Shown here piece after piece: positions 8,368-17,745 of a DNA stretch of 64,000 nucleotides; positions within the stretch are counted from its first letter, which is position 1, and every line of letters starts with the position of its first letter. Origin of the DNA: Curtobacterium pusillum (GTDB lineage: Bacteria > Actinomycetota > Actinomycetes > Actinomycetales > Microbacteriaceae). The stretch lies in NCBI RefSeq assembly GCF_007680845.1, contig NZ_VEIY01000005.1, forward strand, positions 124,001-188,000. The letters are read 5' to 3'. The notes below the pieces were generated by a model. That model was given only the letters and a program-made list of their open reading frames with translations, searched no databases and was not told the DNA's origin. The position numbers were made by a program, and so were the translations under genes.

Positions 8368-9327
8368 ATGCACGAACGCGTCCTCGCCATCCCACTCATT
8401 CGCACCGGTGGCCACACCAGCGCGGAACGACGAGCACTGCAACGACGGGTGCACCGAGGCGATCTCGTAGCCGTCCGCCCCGGCGTCCTCGTGCAGCCGG
8501 AAGCGCTCGAGGGACTGTGGCCGGAGCATCGGCACCTGCTCCTCACCCGAGCGACGGCTCCGTCGATCCGTCCCCCGGTCCTGCTGTCCCACCGCACGGC
8601 GGCCGCGGTCTACGGGCTGCCGTTCGTCGGCGCGGTGCCGGAGCGGGTCGAGGCCGCCGATCCGCGGCGCGAACGGACGGAGACGACCGCGCTCCTCCGC
8701 GTCCACGGCGACAGTGGTGCGTTCCGCCGACCCGATCGGTGGGCGGATCTTCCGCCGACGAAGCCCGTCGACTTCGCGGGTGCGGCCACGACGTCCCTCG
8801 TCCGGACGCTCGTCGACGTCGCTTCCTCGACACCGCTCCGCGACGCGCTCCCGATGGTGGACGCAGCGTTGCGCGACCGACGGCTCCTCCCGGAGATGCT
8901 CGCCGACGAGCTCGCGAACCGGCCTCGGAAGGGCACGGACAAGGCGGCCGTGGCCGTGGGGATGGGGTCGGCGCTGTCAGGGTCCGCTGCGGAGTCGGTC
9001 GCCCGGGTCGTGTTCCGGCAGCTCCGCATTCCCGAACCCGTGCAGCAGCATGCCTTCGCGCGCACCGGAGGCCGCACGGCGGTGGTGGACTTCTGGTTCC
9101 CGGAGCAGGGCGTCGTGGTCGAGGTCGACGGGCGCGCCAAGTACGAGGACGCCGCGATGCTCGACGGGCGGACGACAGCGGACGCCCACTGGCAGGAGAA
9201 GCAGCGCGAGGACTTCATCCGGTCGTTCCCCGAGGTGCGGACCGTCGTCCGGTTCACCTGGGCCGACCTCACGGACCCCGAGCGGGTGCGCGTCGCCCTC
9301 GTGCGTGCGGGGATCCCGTGTCGATGA
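8368..9327 (+). CDS. DUF559 / AbiEi-like domain protein (nuclease-fold, function unknown)
   Basis: This 319-residue protein belongs to a class common in actinobacteria and often labelled as an AbiEi-type antitoxin-like protein or DUF559 protein. The N-terminus (RALQRRVHRGDLVAVRPGVL near residues 20-40) resembles the winged-helix region of AbiEi proteins. The C-terminus (VVDFWFPEQGVVVEVDGRAK) has the D...ExD spacing of the Vsr/PD-(D/E)XK-like fold. No partner toxin is adjacent, so a toxin-antitoxin role is not supported. The ATG at 8368 has no clear Shine-Dalgarno. Longer frames run into the upstream repeat and are rejected. It is followed by a separate gene after 118 bases. Confidence 0.75.
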   Translation: MHERVLAIPLIRTGGHTSAERRALQRRVHRGDLVAVRPGVLVQPEALEGLWPEHRHLLLTRATAPSIRPPVLLSHRTAAAVYGLPFVGAVPERVEAADPRRERTETTALLRVHGDSGAFRRPDRWADLPPTKPVDFAGAATTSLVRTLVDVASSTPLRDALPMVDAALRDRRLLPEMLADELANRPRKGTDKAAVAVGMGSALSGSAAESVARVVFRQLRIPEPVQQHAFARTGGRTAVVDFWFPEQGVVVEVDGRAKYEDAAMLDGRTTADAHWQEKQREDFIRSFPEVRTVVRFTWADLTDPERVRVALVRAGIPCR

Positions 9328-9445
9328 CACCGCCGGAGCCTGCCGGGACGCCCGGACCACGAGGGCACGGAGCGGCTCGGCCCGGAAGCGCAGTGCCCGT
9401 CCGCTGCCCACGTCACTCCCACCGGCCCCGCGTAACGTCTGGTGC

Positions 9446-10348
9446 ATGGCCCGAGAGCAGAAGGACCAGGCGATCGTGCCCATGCCGGCAGCGCCTGTGC
9501 CCTCCACCCCCACTGACCCGTCCACGCGCACCCCCGAGCAGTCCGCCGGCTGGGTGAAGATGCTCGACCGCGTCCTCAGCGTGCAGCGCCCCGTCGTGGT
9601 CGCCCACGTGAAGTCGCTCCGACGACGGCACCCCGACGCCTCACCGGCGGAGATCATCCAGACGCTCGAGCGGCAGTACCTCGCCGCGGTGACGACCGGC
9701 GGCGCGGCGGTGGGCGCCAGTGCCGTCATCCCGGGCGTCGGCATGGCGGCGGCCCTCGGCCTGAGCGGCGCGGAGACGGTCGGGTTCCTCGAGACCACGG
9801 CCCTGTTCGCGCAGTCGGTGACCGAGGTCCACGGCATCGCGCTCGACGACCCCGAACGGGCTCGGATGCTCGTGATGGCGATGATCCTCGGCACGCCGGG
9901 CACCCAGCTCATCAACCAGCTCGCCGGGCAGATCGGCGGCGGGCAGGTCCGCACGGCGTTCTGGGGCGAGATGGTGACGTCCTCGCTCCCGAAGCAGGTC
10001 GTGAACGGCATCGGTGGCCAGGTGCGTGACCAGTTCATCAAGCGGTTCGCGGCGCGGCAGGGGACGACGATCCTCGGACGCGCACTGCCGTTCGGCATCG
10101 GCGCTGCGGTCGGCGGCCTCGGGAACCACGCGCTCGGGCGGAAGGTGATCCAGGCCTCCCGCACGGGCTTCGGGCTGCCGCCGGCGTCCTTCCCGATCGT
10201 GCTCGAACCGAAGGACGGCAAGGCACCGAAGCAGGTCAAGGCGCCGAAGCAGACGAAGACGCCGAAGGAACGCCGCGCGCTCCCCCGGCGCAAGGGGCGC
10301 GAGGACCTCTGGGCCGACACTCCCGACCACACCGACGACACCGTCTGA
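9446..10348 (+). CDS. EcsC-like hypothetical protein
   Basis: This 300-residue protein has a central hydrophobic Gly/Ala-rich part (GGAAVGASAVIPGVGMAAAL near residues 85-105) followed by FAQSVTEVHGIALDDPERAR. That layout resembles the EcsC family, whose members have a glycine-rich membrane-associated segment followed by a helix ending in a dp.d/e-type turn. The function of such stand-alone EcsC-like proteins is not known to me. The N-terminus is Pro/Thr-rich. The C-terminus is a basic, lysine-rich tail (KAPKQVKAPKQTKTPKERRA) that is probably disordered. The next gene is convergent, with a family 2 palindrome in between. Confidence 0.7.
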   Translation: MAREQKDQAIVPMPAAPVPSTPTDPSTRTPEQSAGWVKMLDRVLSVQRPVVVAHVKSLRRRHPDASPAEIIQTLERQYLAAVTTGGAAVGASAVIPGVGMAAALGLSGAETVGFLETTALFAQSVTEVHGIALDDPERARMLVMAMILGTPGTQLINQLAGQIGGGQVRTAFWGEMVTSSLPKQVVNGIGGQVRDQFIKRFAARQGTTILGRALPFGIGAAVGGLGNHALGRKVIQASRTGFGLPPASFPIVLEPKDGKAPKQVKAPKQTKTPKERRALPRRKGREDLWADTPDHTDDTV

Positions 10349-10450
10349 CGGACCGGGCCCGACCCCGGCACACCGCACCACCCGCGAGACAGACCGCGCA
10401 CCGCACACCCGCCGGACCGGACCGCACGAGCTGTGGACCCACCACGCAAC

Positions 10451-10492
10451 GGACCGGAGGCGCGGTACCGACCGGCACCGCGCCTCCAGACC
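10451..10492. repeat. Family 2 palindrome between convergent genes
   Basis: The arms ggaccggaggcgcggtacc and ggcaccgcgcctccagacc can form a long imperfect hairpin between the EcsC-like gene and the convergent KAS III gene. This position fits a bidirectional terminator. The GGAGGCGCGG core recurs at least seven more times in the window. Confidence 0.7.
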
Positions 10493-10509
10493 GCTCGGAA
10501 CAGACCGCC

Positions 10510-11478
10510 TCAGCGCGCCCGCACCGGCGTCGTCACGACTTGCCCCGCGTGCGCGAACCCGCCCCCGAACCCGAACAGCAACGCCGGCACCCCTTCGGGC
10601 AGATCCCCCCGGGCCCACGCTTTCGACAGCCCGAGCGGCACACTCGCCGCCGAGGTGTTCCCCGACTCGACGACGTCGCGCACCACGAACTTCGACTCCC
10701 CACCGAGCGCCGTGACGAGCGGCTCGATGATCCGCAGGTTCGCCTGGTGGAACGCGAACACCTCGATGTCGTCGAGCGTCAACCCGGCGGCGGCCACGGC
10801 GGCCCGGGCGTGGTCGGCAGCCTCGGTGATGGCCCAGCGGTAGATGGAGCGACCCTCCTGGGTGAAGCGCTCGGGGTCGCCGGAGACGAGGACGGCCTCC
10901 TCGAGGTGCGGCACGCTCCCCCACGACACCGGCCCGATCTGCGCCGTGTCGGACACCCCGAGCACGGCGGCTCCGGCTCCGTCGCCGACGAGCACGCACG
11001 TCGTGCGGTCGGTCCAGTCGACGATGCCCGAGAGGACCTCGGAACCGATCACCACGGCGATGTCCGTCGAACCGACCCGGATCGCCTGGTCGGCCAGCGC
11101 GACGCCGTACTCGAACCCGGAGCAGGCGGTGTTGATGTCGATGGGCGCGACGGACGGCGAGAGCCCGAGTGCGGCGGCGACCCGGCCGGCGGTGTAGGGC
11201 GCACGGTCCTTGTGCGTGGTCGACGCGACGATCACCAGACCGACGTCCGACGCTGCGATGCCGGCGTCGGCGATGGCGTTCCGGGCGGCTTCGATCGCCA
11301 TGGACGTCACCGTGTCGGAGGGACCCGCGATGTGTCGGGTCTCGATCCCGGTGCGCGTGCGGATCCACTCGTCGTTCGTGTCGACCATGGTCGAGAGCTC
11401 GGCGTTGGTCAGGATGCGTGATGGCTGGTGGTGGCCGAACCCGAGGATCCGGCTGCCACGGAGAGCTGGGGTGTTCAC
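10510..11478 (-). CDS. 3-oxoacyl-ACP synthase III family protein (FabH-like)
   Basis: KAS III enzymes condense an acyl-CoA starter with malonyl-ACP. All three catalytic residues are visible: Cys in INTACSGFEYGVAL, His in FAFHQANLRI and Asn in SGNTSAASVPLGLS, so the protein should be active. At about 322 residues it has normal length. It stands alone and is not beside fabD, acpP or fabF, so it may be a second KAS III for branched or special starters and not the main FabH. That is inference. The start is uncertain: GTG 11478 begins the conserved sequence and has GGGAGGAG about 15 bases upstream. An ATG lies 36 bases further out. Confidence 0.85.
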   Translation of the reverse strand: MNTPALRGSRILGFGHHQPSRILTNAELSTMVDTNDEWIRTRTGIETRHIAGPSDTVTSMAIEAARNAIADAGIAASDVGLVIVASTTHKDRAPYTAGRVAAALGLSPSVAPIDINTACSGFEYGVALADQAIRVGSTDIAVVIGSEVLSGIVDWTDRTTCVLVGDGAGAAVLGVSDTAQIGPVSWGSVPHLEEAVLVSGDPERFTQEGRSIYRWAITEAADHARAAVAAAGLTLDDIEVFAFHQANLRIIEPLVTALGGESKFVVRDVVESGNTSAASVPLGLSKAWARGDLPEGVPALLFGFGGGFAHAGQVVTTPVRAR

Positions 11479-11641
11479 GAGACGGCACGCTACTCCTCCC
11501 GGGGACCGGTCCATGCCCGACTCGGCATGCGCCCCGGCGCGGAGCAAGGGTTCGTCCTCCACAAGCACCCGGTCCGAGGCCGGTACTCACAGGGCCTGTC
11601 TCCGACCCCCGCACGGCGCGAAGACCGCGTAGACCAGGACC

Positions 11642-12613
11642 ATGGACTACACACACCTCGGCAGGACAGGGCTGTCCGTCTCTCGGGCAGTGCTCGGCAC
11701 CATGAACTTCGGACCGGAGACGAGCGAGGACGACTCGCACGCGATCATGGACCGGGCGCACGAGCTCGGCGTGAACTTCTTCGACACCGCCAACGGCTAC
11801 GGCGGCTCGGTGGGCAAGGGCGCCACCGAGGAGATCATCGGCCGCTGGTTCGCGAAGGGCGGCGGCCGCCGCGAGAAGACCGTCCTCGCGACGAAGGTCT
11901 ACGGCGACATGATCGACTGGCCGAACGGCGGGAAGCTCAGCGCGTACAACATCCGGCAGGCGCTCGACGCGAGCCTCCGTCGTCTGCAGACGGACCACAT
12001 CGACCTCTACCAGTTCCACCACGTCGACCGGGCGACCCCCTGGGACGAGATCTGGCAGGCCATCGACGTCGCCGTCCAGCAGGGCAAGGTGCTCTACGTC
12101 GGCTCGTCGAACTTCGCCGGTTGGCACATCGCCCAGGCACAAGAAGCCGCGAAGCGCCGCCACACCCTCGGCCTCGTCAGCGAGCAGTCGATCTACAACC
12201 TCGTCGTCCGCGACGTCGAGCGGGACGTCCTGCCCGCCGCCCGCGAGTACGGCCTCGGCGTCATCCCGTGGTCGCCGCTCCAGGGCGGTCTGCTCGGCGG
12301 CGTCATCGAGAAGACCGAGAACGGCTCCCGTCGACTCTCCGGCCGCAGCGCCGAGTACGTCGAGGGGCACCGCGACCAACTCACGGCCTACGAGTCCTTC
12401 GCGAAGGAGCTCGGCCACACGCCGGGCGAGCTCGCCCTCGCGTGGCTGCTCCACCAGCCCGGCGTCACCGCGCCGATCACCGGCCCCCGCACGATGGAGC
12501 AGTGGGAGTCCGCGGTCCGCGCCGTCGACATCCGCCTCGACCAGCGCGCACTCGACCGGCTCGACGAGATCTTCCCGGGGCACAAGACCTCGCCGGAGGA
12601 CTACGCCTGGTGA
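11642..12613 (+). CDS. Aldo/keto reductase
   Basis: This is an NADPH-dependent oxidoreductase of the AKR superfamily (YajO/YghZ-like group). The 323-residue protein has the (beta/alpha)8 family motifs: GTMNFG near residue 20, the catalytic Asp and Tyr in FFDTANGYGG, the catalytic Lys in VLATKVYG, the His in QFHHVD, and the cofactor-binding region VIPWSPLQGGLL and TAPITGPRTMEQW. The physiological substrate cannot be told from sequence. It is transcribed alone, away from the KAS III gene. A family 2 palindrome follows between it and the convergent phosphatase gene. Confidence 0.9.
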   Translation: MDYTHLGRTGLSVSRAVLGTMNFGPETSEDDSHAIMDRAHELGVNFFDTANGYGGSVGKGATEEIIGRWFAKGGGRREKTVLATKVYGDMIDWPNGGKLSAYNIRQALDASLRRLQTDHIDLYQFHHVDRATPWDEIWQAIDVAVQQGKVLYVGSSNFAGWHIAQAQEAAKRRHTLGLVSEQSIYNLVVRDVERDVLPAAREYGLGVIPWSPLQGGLLGGVIEKTENGSRRLSGRSAEYVEGHRDQLTAYESFAKELGHTPGELALAWLLHQPGVTAPITGPRTMEQWESAVRAVDIRLDQRALDRLDEIFPGHKTSPEDYAW

Positions 12614-12653
12614 CGCGCTGACGGCGCGACCAGTGCGTCGCTGACGCGACCAT

Positions 12654-12702
12654 CCGACGGGAGGCGCGGTGCAGGTCCGACCCGCACCGCGCCTCCCGTC
12701 GG
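12654..12702. repeat. Family 2 palindrome, likely bidirectional terminator
   Basis: ccgacgggaggcgcggtgc pairs with gcaccgcgcctcccgtcgg around an 11-base loop, a perfect 19-base stem. It lies between the convergent aldo/keto reductase and tyrosine phosphatase genes. Confidence 0.75.
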
Positions 12703-12733
12703 TCGTCACGTCCACGACGCGACCCGCCTTCGC

Positions 12734-13390
12734 TCAGAGGGCCGCGATCTCCTCGTCGCGCAGCCCGGCGCTCCGGAGGTAGGCGTCGACGGAACCCCAC
12801 CGCCGTTCGACGTGCTCGATCACCGTCGTCATGATCTCGGGCACGCACCGCTGTGCGATCGCCGTCGCCTCGGGGTCACGGCTCGCGGCCCGTTCGGCGG
12901 CGAAGCGCTCCGCGAGCCCGTCTGCGCTCGCGGCGTAGTCGGCTCCGACGGCGTCGAGGTCCGCTCCCCAGTGCCGGGCGAGCAGCGCGCTGACGATGCC
13001 GGTGCGGTCCTTGCCCGCGGAGCAGCAGACGAGGACGTCCCCGTCGGTGGCCGCGATCGTGCGGAGGGCCGAAGCGATCCCGGGGCGGTGCCGGTCGAGC
13101 CAGTCGGTGTACTGCTCCTCGAGCTGGACGGCGGCGGGGTCGGCCTCGACGGGGGACGAGGGGTCGAAGAGCGGCACGGACCGGTACGCGTCGGTGTCGG
13201 CGAGGGGGTGCGGGAGGGCGGTGGTCTCGTCCTCGCGGCGGAGGTCGACGACGGCGGCGAGTCCCGGCGGGTAGGCGTCCGGGCCGACCTGTTCGGTGTT
13301 CGCGCGGTAGACGGTGCGGCGGCGGGAGGCCTGCAGTGCCGGTCCCCCGACGGGACGGAGGTTGGTGAGTGCGCTCGACGTCGTCGTCAT
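12734..13390 (-). CDS. Tyrosine-protein phosphatase (Y_phosphatase3 type)
   Basis: This cytoplasmic phosphatase carries the CX5R loop CSAGKDRTG (in VLVCCSAGKDRTG near residue 130), which is the signature of the PtpB/MptpB-like family. The 218-residue protein begins with SSALTNLRPVGG and has VDLRREDE, which fits the family's Asp/Arg-containing segment. The substrate may be phosphotyrosine, phosphoserine or a phosphoinositide; sequence does not decide. The ATG at 13390 is the only good start. The longer frame extends into a repetitive GC-rich gap. It is preceded by amtB on the same strand, with about 350 bases between them. Confidence 0.88.
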   Translation of the reverse strand: MTTTSSALTNLRPVGGPALQASRRRTVYRANTEQVGPDAYPPGLAAVVDLRREDETTALPHPLADTDAYRSVPLFDPSSPVEADPAAVQLEEQYTDWLDRHRPGIASALRTIAATDGDVLVCCSAGKDRTGIVSALLARHWGADLDAVGADYAASADGLAERFAAERAASRDPEATAIAQRCVPEIMTTVIEHVERRWGSVDAYLRSAGLRDEEIAAL

Positions 13391-13478
13391 GGTCCCACTT
13401 TGCCCGTTCGGCGGGCCGGCGGGGCGCGCACGGCGGCGGCGCGGCGGCCCCCGGCGGCGCGGCGACCCCTGGCGGGGA

Positions 13479-13543
13479 TCGAACCACGAAGACGACGTCG
13501 AACCAGGCGCGGCGGCTGGTTCGACGTCGTTCCCGTGGTTCGA
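13479..13543. repeat. Family 3 palindrome in the amtB-phosphatase gap
   Basis: tcgaaccacgaagacgacgtcgaacca and tggttcgacgtcgttcccgtggttcga form a long inverted repeat with an 11-base loop and few mismatches. It lies within the 348-base gap 13391-13738, whose remainder is low-complexity GC-rich sequence (runs of gccggcg and cgcgcc) without coding evidence. The same palindrome recurs at 31659-31713 and 32201-32261. Confidence 0.75.
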
Positions 13544-13738
13544 CCCGAGCGCCGGCGCCGGCGCCGGCGGCCGCGACCCGCCCGCCCGCGCCCCCGCGGC
13601 CCTGCGCGCCGCGCGCCGCGCGCGGCGGCGCCGCGCCGCAGCCGCAGCCCCGCACACGCCGACGGGCCCCGCGCTGCTGTCTGCGCGGGACCCGTCGTCG
13701 TGTCGGCCGGAGCCAGAGCCGGAGCCGGAGCGGACTCG

Positions 13739-15013
13739 CTACCGGACGGAGACCGGGGTGGAGTCGCGGTCCTCGTAGAGGACGTAGCCCTCTTCGCCGT
13801 GGACCGCGGTGTCGATGCCGGCGACCTCGTCCTCGGTCTTCACGCGGAAGCCCATCGTCTTCTCGATGATGAACCCGATGATGAAGGCGAGCACGAACGA
13901 GTACGCACCGACGGCACCGGCCGCGGCGGCCTGCTTGCCGAGCTGCGCGAACGAGCCCGAGTAGATGAGGCCGGTGTCGTTGGCGAAGAAGCCGAGGTAG
14001 AGCGTGCCGACGATGCCGCCGACGAGGTGGACGCCCACGACGTCGAGCGAGTCGTCGAAGCCGAGACGGTACTTCCAGTCGATCGCGAAGCAGCAGATGA
14101 TGCCGGCGACGAAGCCGAGCAGGATGCCCCAGCCCGGGGTCAGTGCGGCACACGCGGGGGTGATCGCGACGAGACCGGTGACGGCACCCGAGGCGGCGCC
14201 GACCGAGGTGGCCTTGCCGTCCTTGAGCTTCTCGACGAGCAGCCAGCCGAGGATCGCGGCGGCCGGGGCGGCGAGGGTGTTCACCCAGGCGATCGAGGCG
14301 ATGCCGTCAGCAGCACCCTCGGACCCGGCGTTGAAGCCGAACCAGCCGAACCAGAGGATCGCCGCGCCGAGGAGGACGAAGGGCGGGTTGTGCGGCTTGT
14401 GCGCACCCTTGGCGAAGCCGACGCGCTTGCCGAGGACGAGCGCCAGGGCCAGACCGGCCGCACCGGCGTTGATGTGCACCGCGGTGCCACCGGCGAAGTC
14501 GATGACGCCCCACGTGGCGGCCCAGCCGGACGTGAGGTTGAACACCCACGAGGCGACCGGGAAGTAGACCACCGTGACCCAGATGCCGGCGAAGACCATC
14601 CACGCGCCGAACTTGGCGCGGTCGGCGATGGCGCCGGAGATGAGCGCGACCGTGATGATCGCGAACGTCGCCTGGAACCCGACGAACGCCATCGACGGGT
14701 ACGCCGCGTGGATCGTGGAGGCCTTGGCCTCCTCGAACGCCTGGCCGAGGCCGATCTGGTTCCAGTCGATGCTGAAGAACCCGACGACGCCGGAGACCGC
14801 CGTGCCGTCGCCGTGGTTGGCGAACGCGATCGCGTAGCCGTAGACCACCCAGAGCACCGCCACCAGGGCGATCGCTCCGAAGGACATCATCATCATGCTG
14901 ATGACGGACTTGGCCTTCACCAGACCGCCGTAGAAGAACGCCAGGCCCGGTGTCATGAACAGCACGAGTGCCGCCATGATCAACAGGAAGCCGGTTTGGC
15001 CCTGATCAAGCAT
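13739..15013 (-). CDS. amtB: Ammonium transporter (AmtB/Amt family)
   Basis: This inner-membrane channel moves ammonium or ammonia into the cell. The 424-residue protein has about 11 membrane segments and the family motifs: FFYGGLVKAKSVISMMMMSF near residues 27-46, the signature block around DFAGGTAVHINAGAAGLALA, and the pore-associated histidine regions. The C-terminal tail (GEEGYVLYEDRDSTPV) is the cytoplasmic part that PII proteins normally contact. No glnK or glnD follows, although these commonly sit beside amtB. A four-box GlnR-like site lies about 70 bases upstream, so nitrogen control is likely. Confidence 0.95.
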   Translation of the reverse strand: MLDQGQTGFLLIMAALVLFMTPGLAFFYGGLVKAKSVISMMMMSFGAIALVAVLWVVYGYAIAFANHGDGTAVSGVVGFFSIDWNQIGLGQAFEEAKASTIHAAYPSMAFVGFQATFAIITVALISGAIADRAKFGAWMVFAGIWVTVVYFPVASWVFNLTSGWAATWGVIDFAGGTAVHINAGAAGLALALVLGKRVGFAKGAHKPHNPPFVLLGAAILWFGWFGFNAGSEGAADGIASIAWVNTLAAPAAAILGWLLVEKLKDGKATSVGAASGAVTGLVAITPACAALTPGWGILLGFVAGIICCFAIDWKYRLGFDDSLDVVGVHLVGGIVGTLYLGFFANDTGLIYSGSFAQLGKQAAAAGAVGAYSFVLAFIIGFIIEKTMGFRVKTEDEVAGIDTAVHGEEGYVLYEDRDSTPVSVR

Positions 15014-15082
15014 TGTTCACCTCTCGATTGCAACCAGCGGCTCTTGGTCCGCGTCGGGTGCCACCGAGTCTGGCGATGCGAG

Positions 15083-15120
15083 GTTTCACGAGGGAGCACG
15101 AAGTGTTTCGCGGGTGTAAC
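15083..15120 (-). promoter_or_regulatory. Probable GlnR binding site upstream of amtB
   Basis: Read on the minus strand the site is GTTAC-n6-GAAAC-n6-TGCTC-n6-GAAAC. The known actinobacterial GlnR consensus is GTnAC-n6-GAAAC-n6-GTnAC-n6-GAAAC, so three of four boxes match with exact 6-base spacing and the third is degenerate. It lies 70-107 bases upstream of the amtB start. A matching site stands upstream of glnA. Confidence 0.75.
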
Positions 15121-15190
15121 GCGACGGCCCGTTGTGTAAACGTCGTGTTTCGGCTGCCGGGCAGTCCCCTGGACGGGGGCCGCGAGTCCC

Positions 15191-16219
15191 TCAAGCGGCT
15201 CGCGTCAGCGCCACCACGCGGCTGGCAGCACGGAGGTACTTCTTCCGGTAGCCGCCGTTGAGCATCGACTCGGGGTACACCTGGTCGAGCGGCGTGCCGG
15301 ACGCGACGATCCGGACCTGGGCGTCGTAGAGCCGGTCGACCAACGCGACCCAGCGCAGGGCGTCGGTCTGGTCGGTGAAGGCCCCGACGTCGGTCAGTCC
15401 CACGGCATCGAGCCCCTCCACCAGGGCGACGTACTTCGACGGGTGCACCGATCCGAGGTGCGCGACCACGGCGCGGAAGTCGTCGAGCGTGACGGACCCG
15501 GCAGGCAGTGCCACAGCGACGTCGGACACCGTTCCCGCTGACTCGTCGACCGCTCGGCGGCGGTAGTCGAGGCCGTCGATCCGCATGGTGTCGAAGCGGT
15601 CGGACATCGCCTGGATCTCGCGGAGGAAGTCCTGCGCCGCGAACCGGCCCTCGCCGAGCGCACCCGGTGGGGTGTTCGACGTGGCGGCGAACCGCGTGCC
15701 GGTCTCGGTAAGCTCCTTGATGAGCCGTGTCATCACCATGGTGTCGCCCGGGTCGTCGAGCTCGAACTCGTCGATGCACACCAGGGCGGTGCCGCGCAGC
15801 AGGTCGACGGTGCCCTGGAACCCGAGGGCCCCGACGAGGGCCGTGTACTCGATGAAGGTGCCGAACGTCTTCCGGCCGGAGGCGGCGTGGTAGGCGGCGG
15901 CGAGCAGGTGCGTCTTGCCGACGCCGAACCCGCCGTCGAGGTAGACGCCGGACTTCGCGGCCGTGTCCGACACAGCGGCACGACGCCGCCCGAACAGCCC
16001 CCGGCGCGGCGCGGCCGACTCGGGACCGGCGGCCACGAACGCCGCGACGGCGTCCCGCACCGACGCCTGGGACGGGTAGTCCGGGTCCGGCCGGTACGAG
16101 TCGAACGAGGCGTCCGCGAACTGCGGCGGCGGCACGAGCGCGGCCGCCATCTGCTGCGGGGTCACCTGCGGATCGCGGTCGACGAGGTGTTCAGGCAAGA
16201 GGACCCTTCCGGGAAGCAT
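15191..16219 (-). CDS. zapE: Cell division ATPase ZapE (AFG1-like)
   Basis: ZapE/AFG1 proteins are AAA-type ATPases. In Gram-negative bacteria ZapE acts at the Z-ring late in division. The 342-residue protein has a Walker A motif ([16 protein letters not shown]), Walker B ([12 protein letters not shown]), a sensor segment ([13 protein letters not shown]) and the family block [17 protein letters not shown] at the C-terminus. The ATG at 16219 begins the conserved N-terminus. An in-frame reading to 16366 overlaps the divergent rhodanese gene and is not needed. It is divergent from that gene with about 110 bases between. The amtB promoter region follows its 3' end. Confidence 0.88.
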   Translation of the reverse strand: MLPGRVLLPEHLVDRDPQVTPQQMAAALVPPPQFADASFDSYRPDPDYPSQASVRDAVAAFVAAGPESAAPRRGLFGRRRAAVSDTAAKSGVYLDGGFGVGKTHLLAAAYHAASGRKTFGTFIEYTALVGALGFQGTVDLLRGTALVCIDEFELDDPGDTMVMTRLIKELTETGTRFAATSNTPPGALGEGRFAAQDFLREIQAMSDRFDTMRIDGLDYRRRAVDESAGTVSDVAVALPAGSVTLDDFRAVVAHLGSVHPSKYVALVEGLDAVGLTDVGAFTDQTDALRWVALVDRLYDAQVRIVASGTPLDQVYPESMLNGGYRKKYLRAASRVVALTRAA

Positions 16220-16331
16220 GTCGTGCGGTGTCACGTTGCAGGAGGCGAACGGTGCGTCCGCGTACCGTTGCCCGCAGGCACCGGCGACCGATCCTAGTCC
16301 GGTGCCGGACGACCACCTGGAGGTACCCGCG

Positions 16332-17237
16332 ATGACCGCACCCGTCGACCCGTCCGAGAAGTTCACCGCCTACGCGCACCCCGAGCGCCTCGTCTCCACC
16401 GAGTGGCTGCAGGAACAGCTCGACGCCGGGACCCCGGACCTCGTGGTCGTCGAGTCCGACGAGGACGTCCTCCTCTACGAGACCGGGCACATCCCCGGCG
16501 CTGTGAAGATCGACTGGCACACCGACCTCAACGACCCGGTGCAGCGCGACTACATCGACGGCGAGGCGTTCGCCGAGCTCCTCGGCAGCAAGGGCATCGG
16601 CCGCGAGACCACTGTCGTCATCTACGGCGACAAGAACAACTGGTGGGCCACCTACGCCCTCTGGGTCTTCTCCCTGTTCGGCCACGAGGACGTCCGCCTG
16701 CTCGACGGCGGTCGGGCGAAGTGGATCGCCGAGGACCGTGCGCTCACCACCGACCAGACCGTCGTCACCCCGGCCGAGTACCCGATCGTCGACCGCATCG
16801 ACACCGAGATCCGCGCCTACAAGGACGACGTGCTCGCCCACCTCGGCAAGCCCCTCATCGACGTGCGCAGCGCACCCGAGTACTCCGGCGACCGCACCAC
16901 TGCACCGGACTACCCGGAAGAGGGCGCCCTGCGCGGCGGCCACGTCCCCACCGCCGTCAACATCCCGTGGGCGACCGCCGCCGCACCCGACGGCACCTTC
17001 AAGAGCCGCGCCGAGCTCGACGCGATCTACCGCGAGGGCGCCGGCATCGGCGACGCCGACGAGGTCATCGCCTACTGCCGCATCGGCGAGCGGTCGAGCC
17101 ACACCTGGTTCGTGCTGCAGCACCTCCTCGGCTACGACAGCGTCCGCAACTACGACGGCTCGTGGACCGAGTGGGGCAGCGCCGTCCGCGTCCCGATCGT
17201 GCAGGGCGCCGAGCCGGGTACGATCCCGAACCGATGA
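16332..17237 (+). CDS. sseA: Thiosulfate sulfurtransferase (rhodanese, two-domain)
   Basis: Rhodaneses carry a persulfide on an active-site cysteine and pass sulfur to acceptors. The 301-residue protein has two rhodanese domains. The N-terminal one is inactive in type ([17 protein letters not shown]). The C-terminal one has the catalytic loop [13 protein letters not shown] with Cys at about residue 250. The ATG at 16332 follows a GGAGG-containing stretch (cacctggaggtacccgcg). Its stop overlaps the sufE start (ATGA), so both are translated together and probably act in the same sulfur-transfer route. The gene symbol follows family usage. Confidence 0.9.
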   Translation: MTAPVDPSEKFTAYAHPERLVSTEWLQEQLDAGTPDLVVVESDEDVLLYETGHIPGAVKIDWHTDLNDPVQRDYIDGEAFAELLGSKGIGRETTVVIYGDKNNWWATYALWVFSLFGHEDVRLLDGGRAKWIAEDRALTTDQTVVTPAEYPIVDRIDTEIRAYKDDVLAHLGKPLIDVRSAPEYSGDRTTAPDYPEEGALRGGHVPTAVNIPWATAAAPDGTFKSRAELDAIYREGAGIGDADEVIAYCRIGERSSHTWFVLQHLLGYDSVRNYDGSWTEWGSAVRVPIVQGAEPGTIPNR

Positions 17238-17689
17238 CCGACGCACCACTCCCCACCGTCCTCGCCGAGATCCGGGACGACTTCCTCGAGCTCTCGCAGC
17301 CGGACCGCCTGCAGCTCCTCCTCGAGTTCTCGAACGAGCTGCCGGCCCTGCCCGAGCGGCTCCAGGGACACGAGGACGAGCTCGAACGCGTCGAGGAGTG
17401 CCAGTCCCCCGTCTTCATCACGGTCACCGTGGGTGCCGACGGCGACGCACCCGGCATCGTCCGGATGCACGCCACCGCGCCGCGCGAGGCGCCCACCACG
17501 CGCGGGTTCGCGTCGATCCTCGCGCAGGGACTCTCCGGACTGACGGTCGAGCAGGTGCTCGCCGTGCCGGCGGACTACCCGCTGACGATCGGGCTGAACG
17601 AGGCGGTCAGCCCGCTGCGCATCCGCGGCATGGTCGGGATGCTCGGCCGGGTGCAGCGACAGGTCGCAGCGCTGGCCGCGGTCGCGTAG
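17234..17689 (+). CDS. sufE: Cysteine desulfuration protein SufE family
   Basis: SufE accepts sulfur from a cysteine desulfurase or another donor and passes it on for iron-sulfur cluster assembly. The 151-residue product has the family pattern: [10 protein letters not shown] near residues 34-43, then the persulfide-carrying Cys in [12 protein letters not shown], and ending with [20 protein letters not shown]. It overlaps the rhodanese gene by four bases. That coupling suggests that rhodanese is its partner here, which is inference. The SUF cluster itself is not in the window. A family 2 palindrome follows within 15 bases and probably ends the transcript. Confidence 0.9.
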   Translation: MTDAPLPTVLAEIRDDFLELSQPDRLQLLLEFSNELPALPERLQGHEDELERVEECQSPVFITVTVGADGDAPGIVRMHATAPREAPTTRGFASILAQGLSGLTVEQVLAVPADYPLTIGLNEAVSPLRIRGMVGMLGRVQRQVAALAAVA

Positions 17690-17703
17690 ACCCACACCGG
17701 TAC

Positions 17704-17745
17704 GGACTGGAGGCGCGGCGCCAGCTGGCACCGCGCCTCCCGTCC
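17704..17745 (+). repeat. Family 2 palindrome, likely sufE terminator
   Basis: ggactggaggcgcggcgccagctggcaccgcgcctcccgtcc, here split as arms around a central AGCT, forms a 19-base stem with two mismatches. It lies 14 bases after the sufE stop and before the Rhs gene. Confidence 0.7.

Noticed and set aside
8368..9327. Toxin-antitoxin system based on the AbiEi-like protein
   Set aside because: No AbiEii-like toxin or other small partner gene is adjacent.
9641..12715. A 1,024-codon minus-strand open frame
   Set aside because: It crosses the EcsC-like, KAS III and aldo/keto reductase genes in the wrong frame and has only shadow composition.
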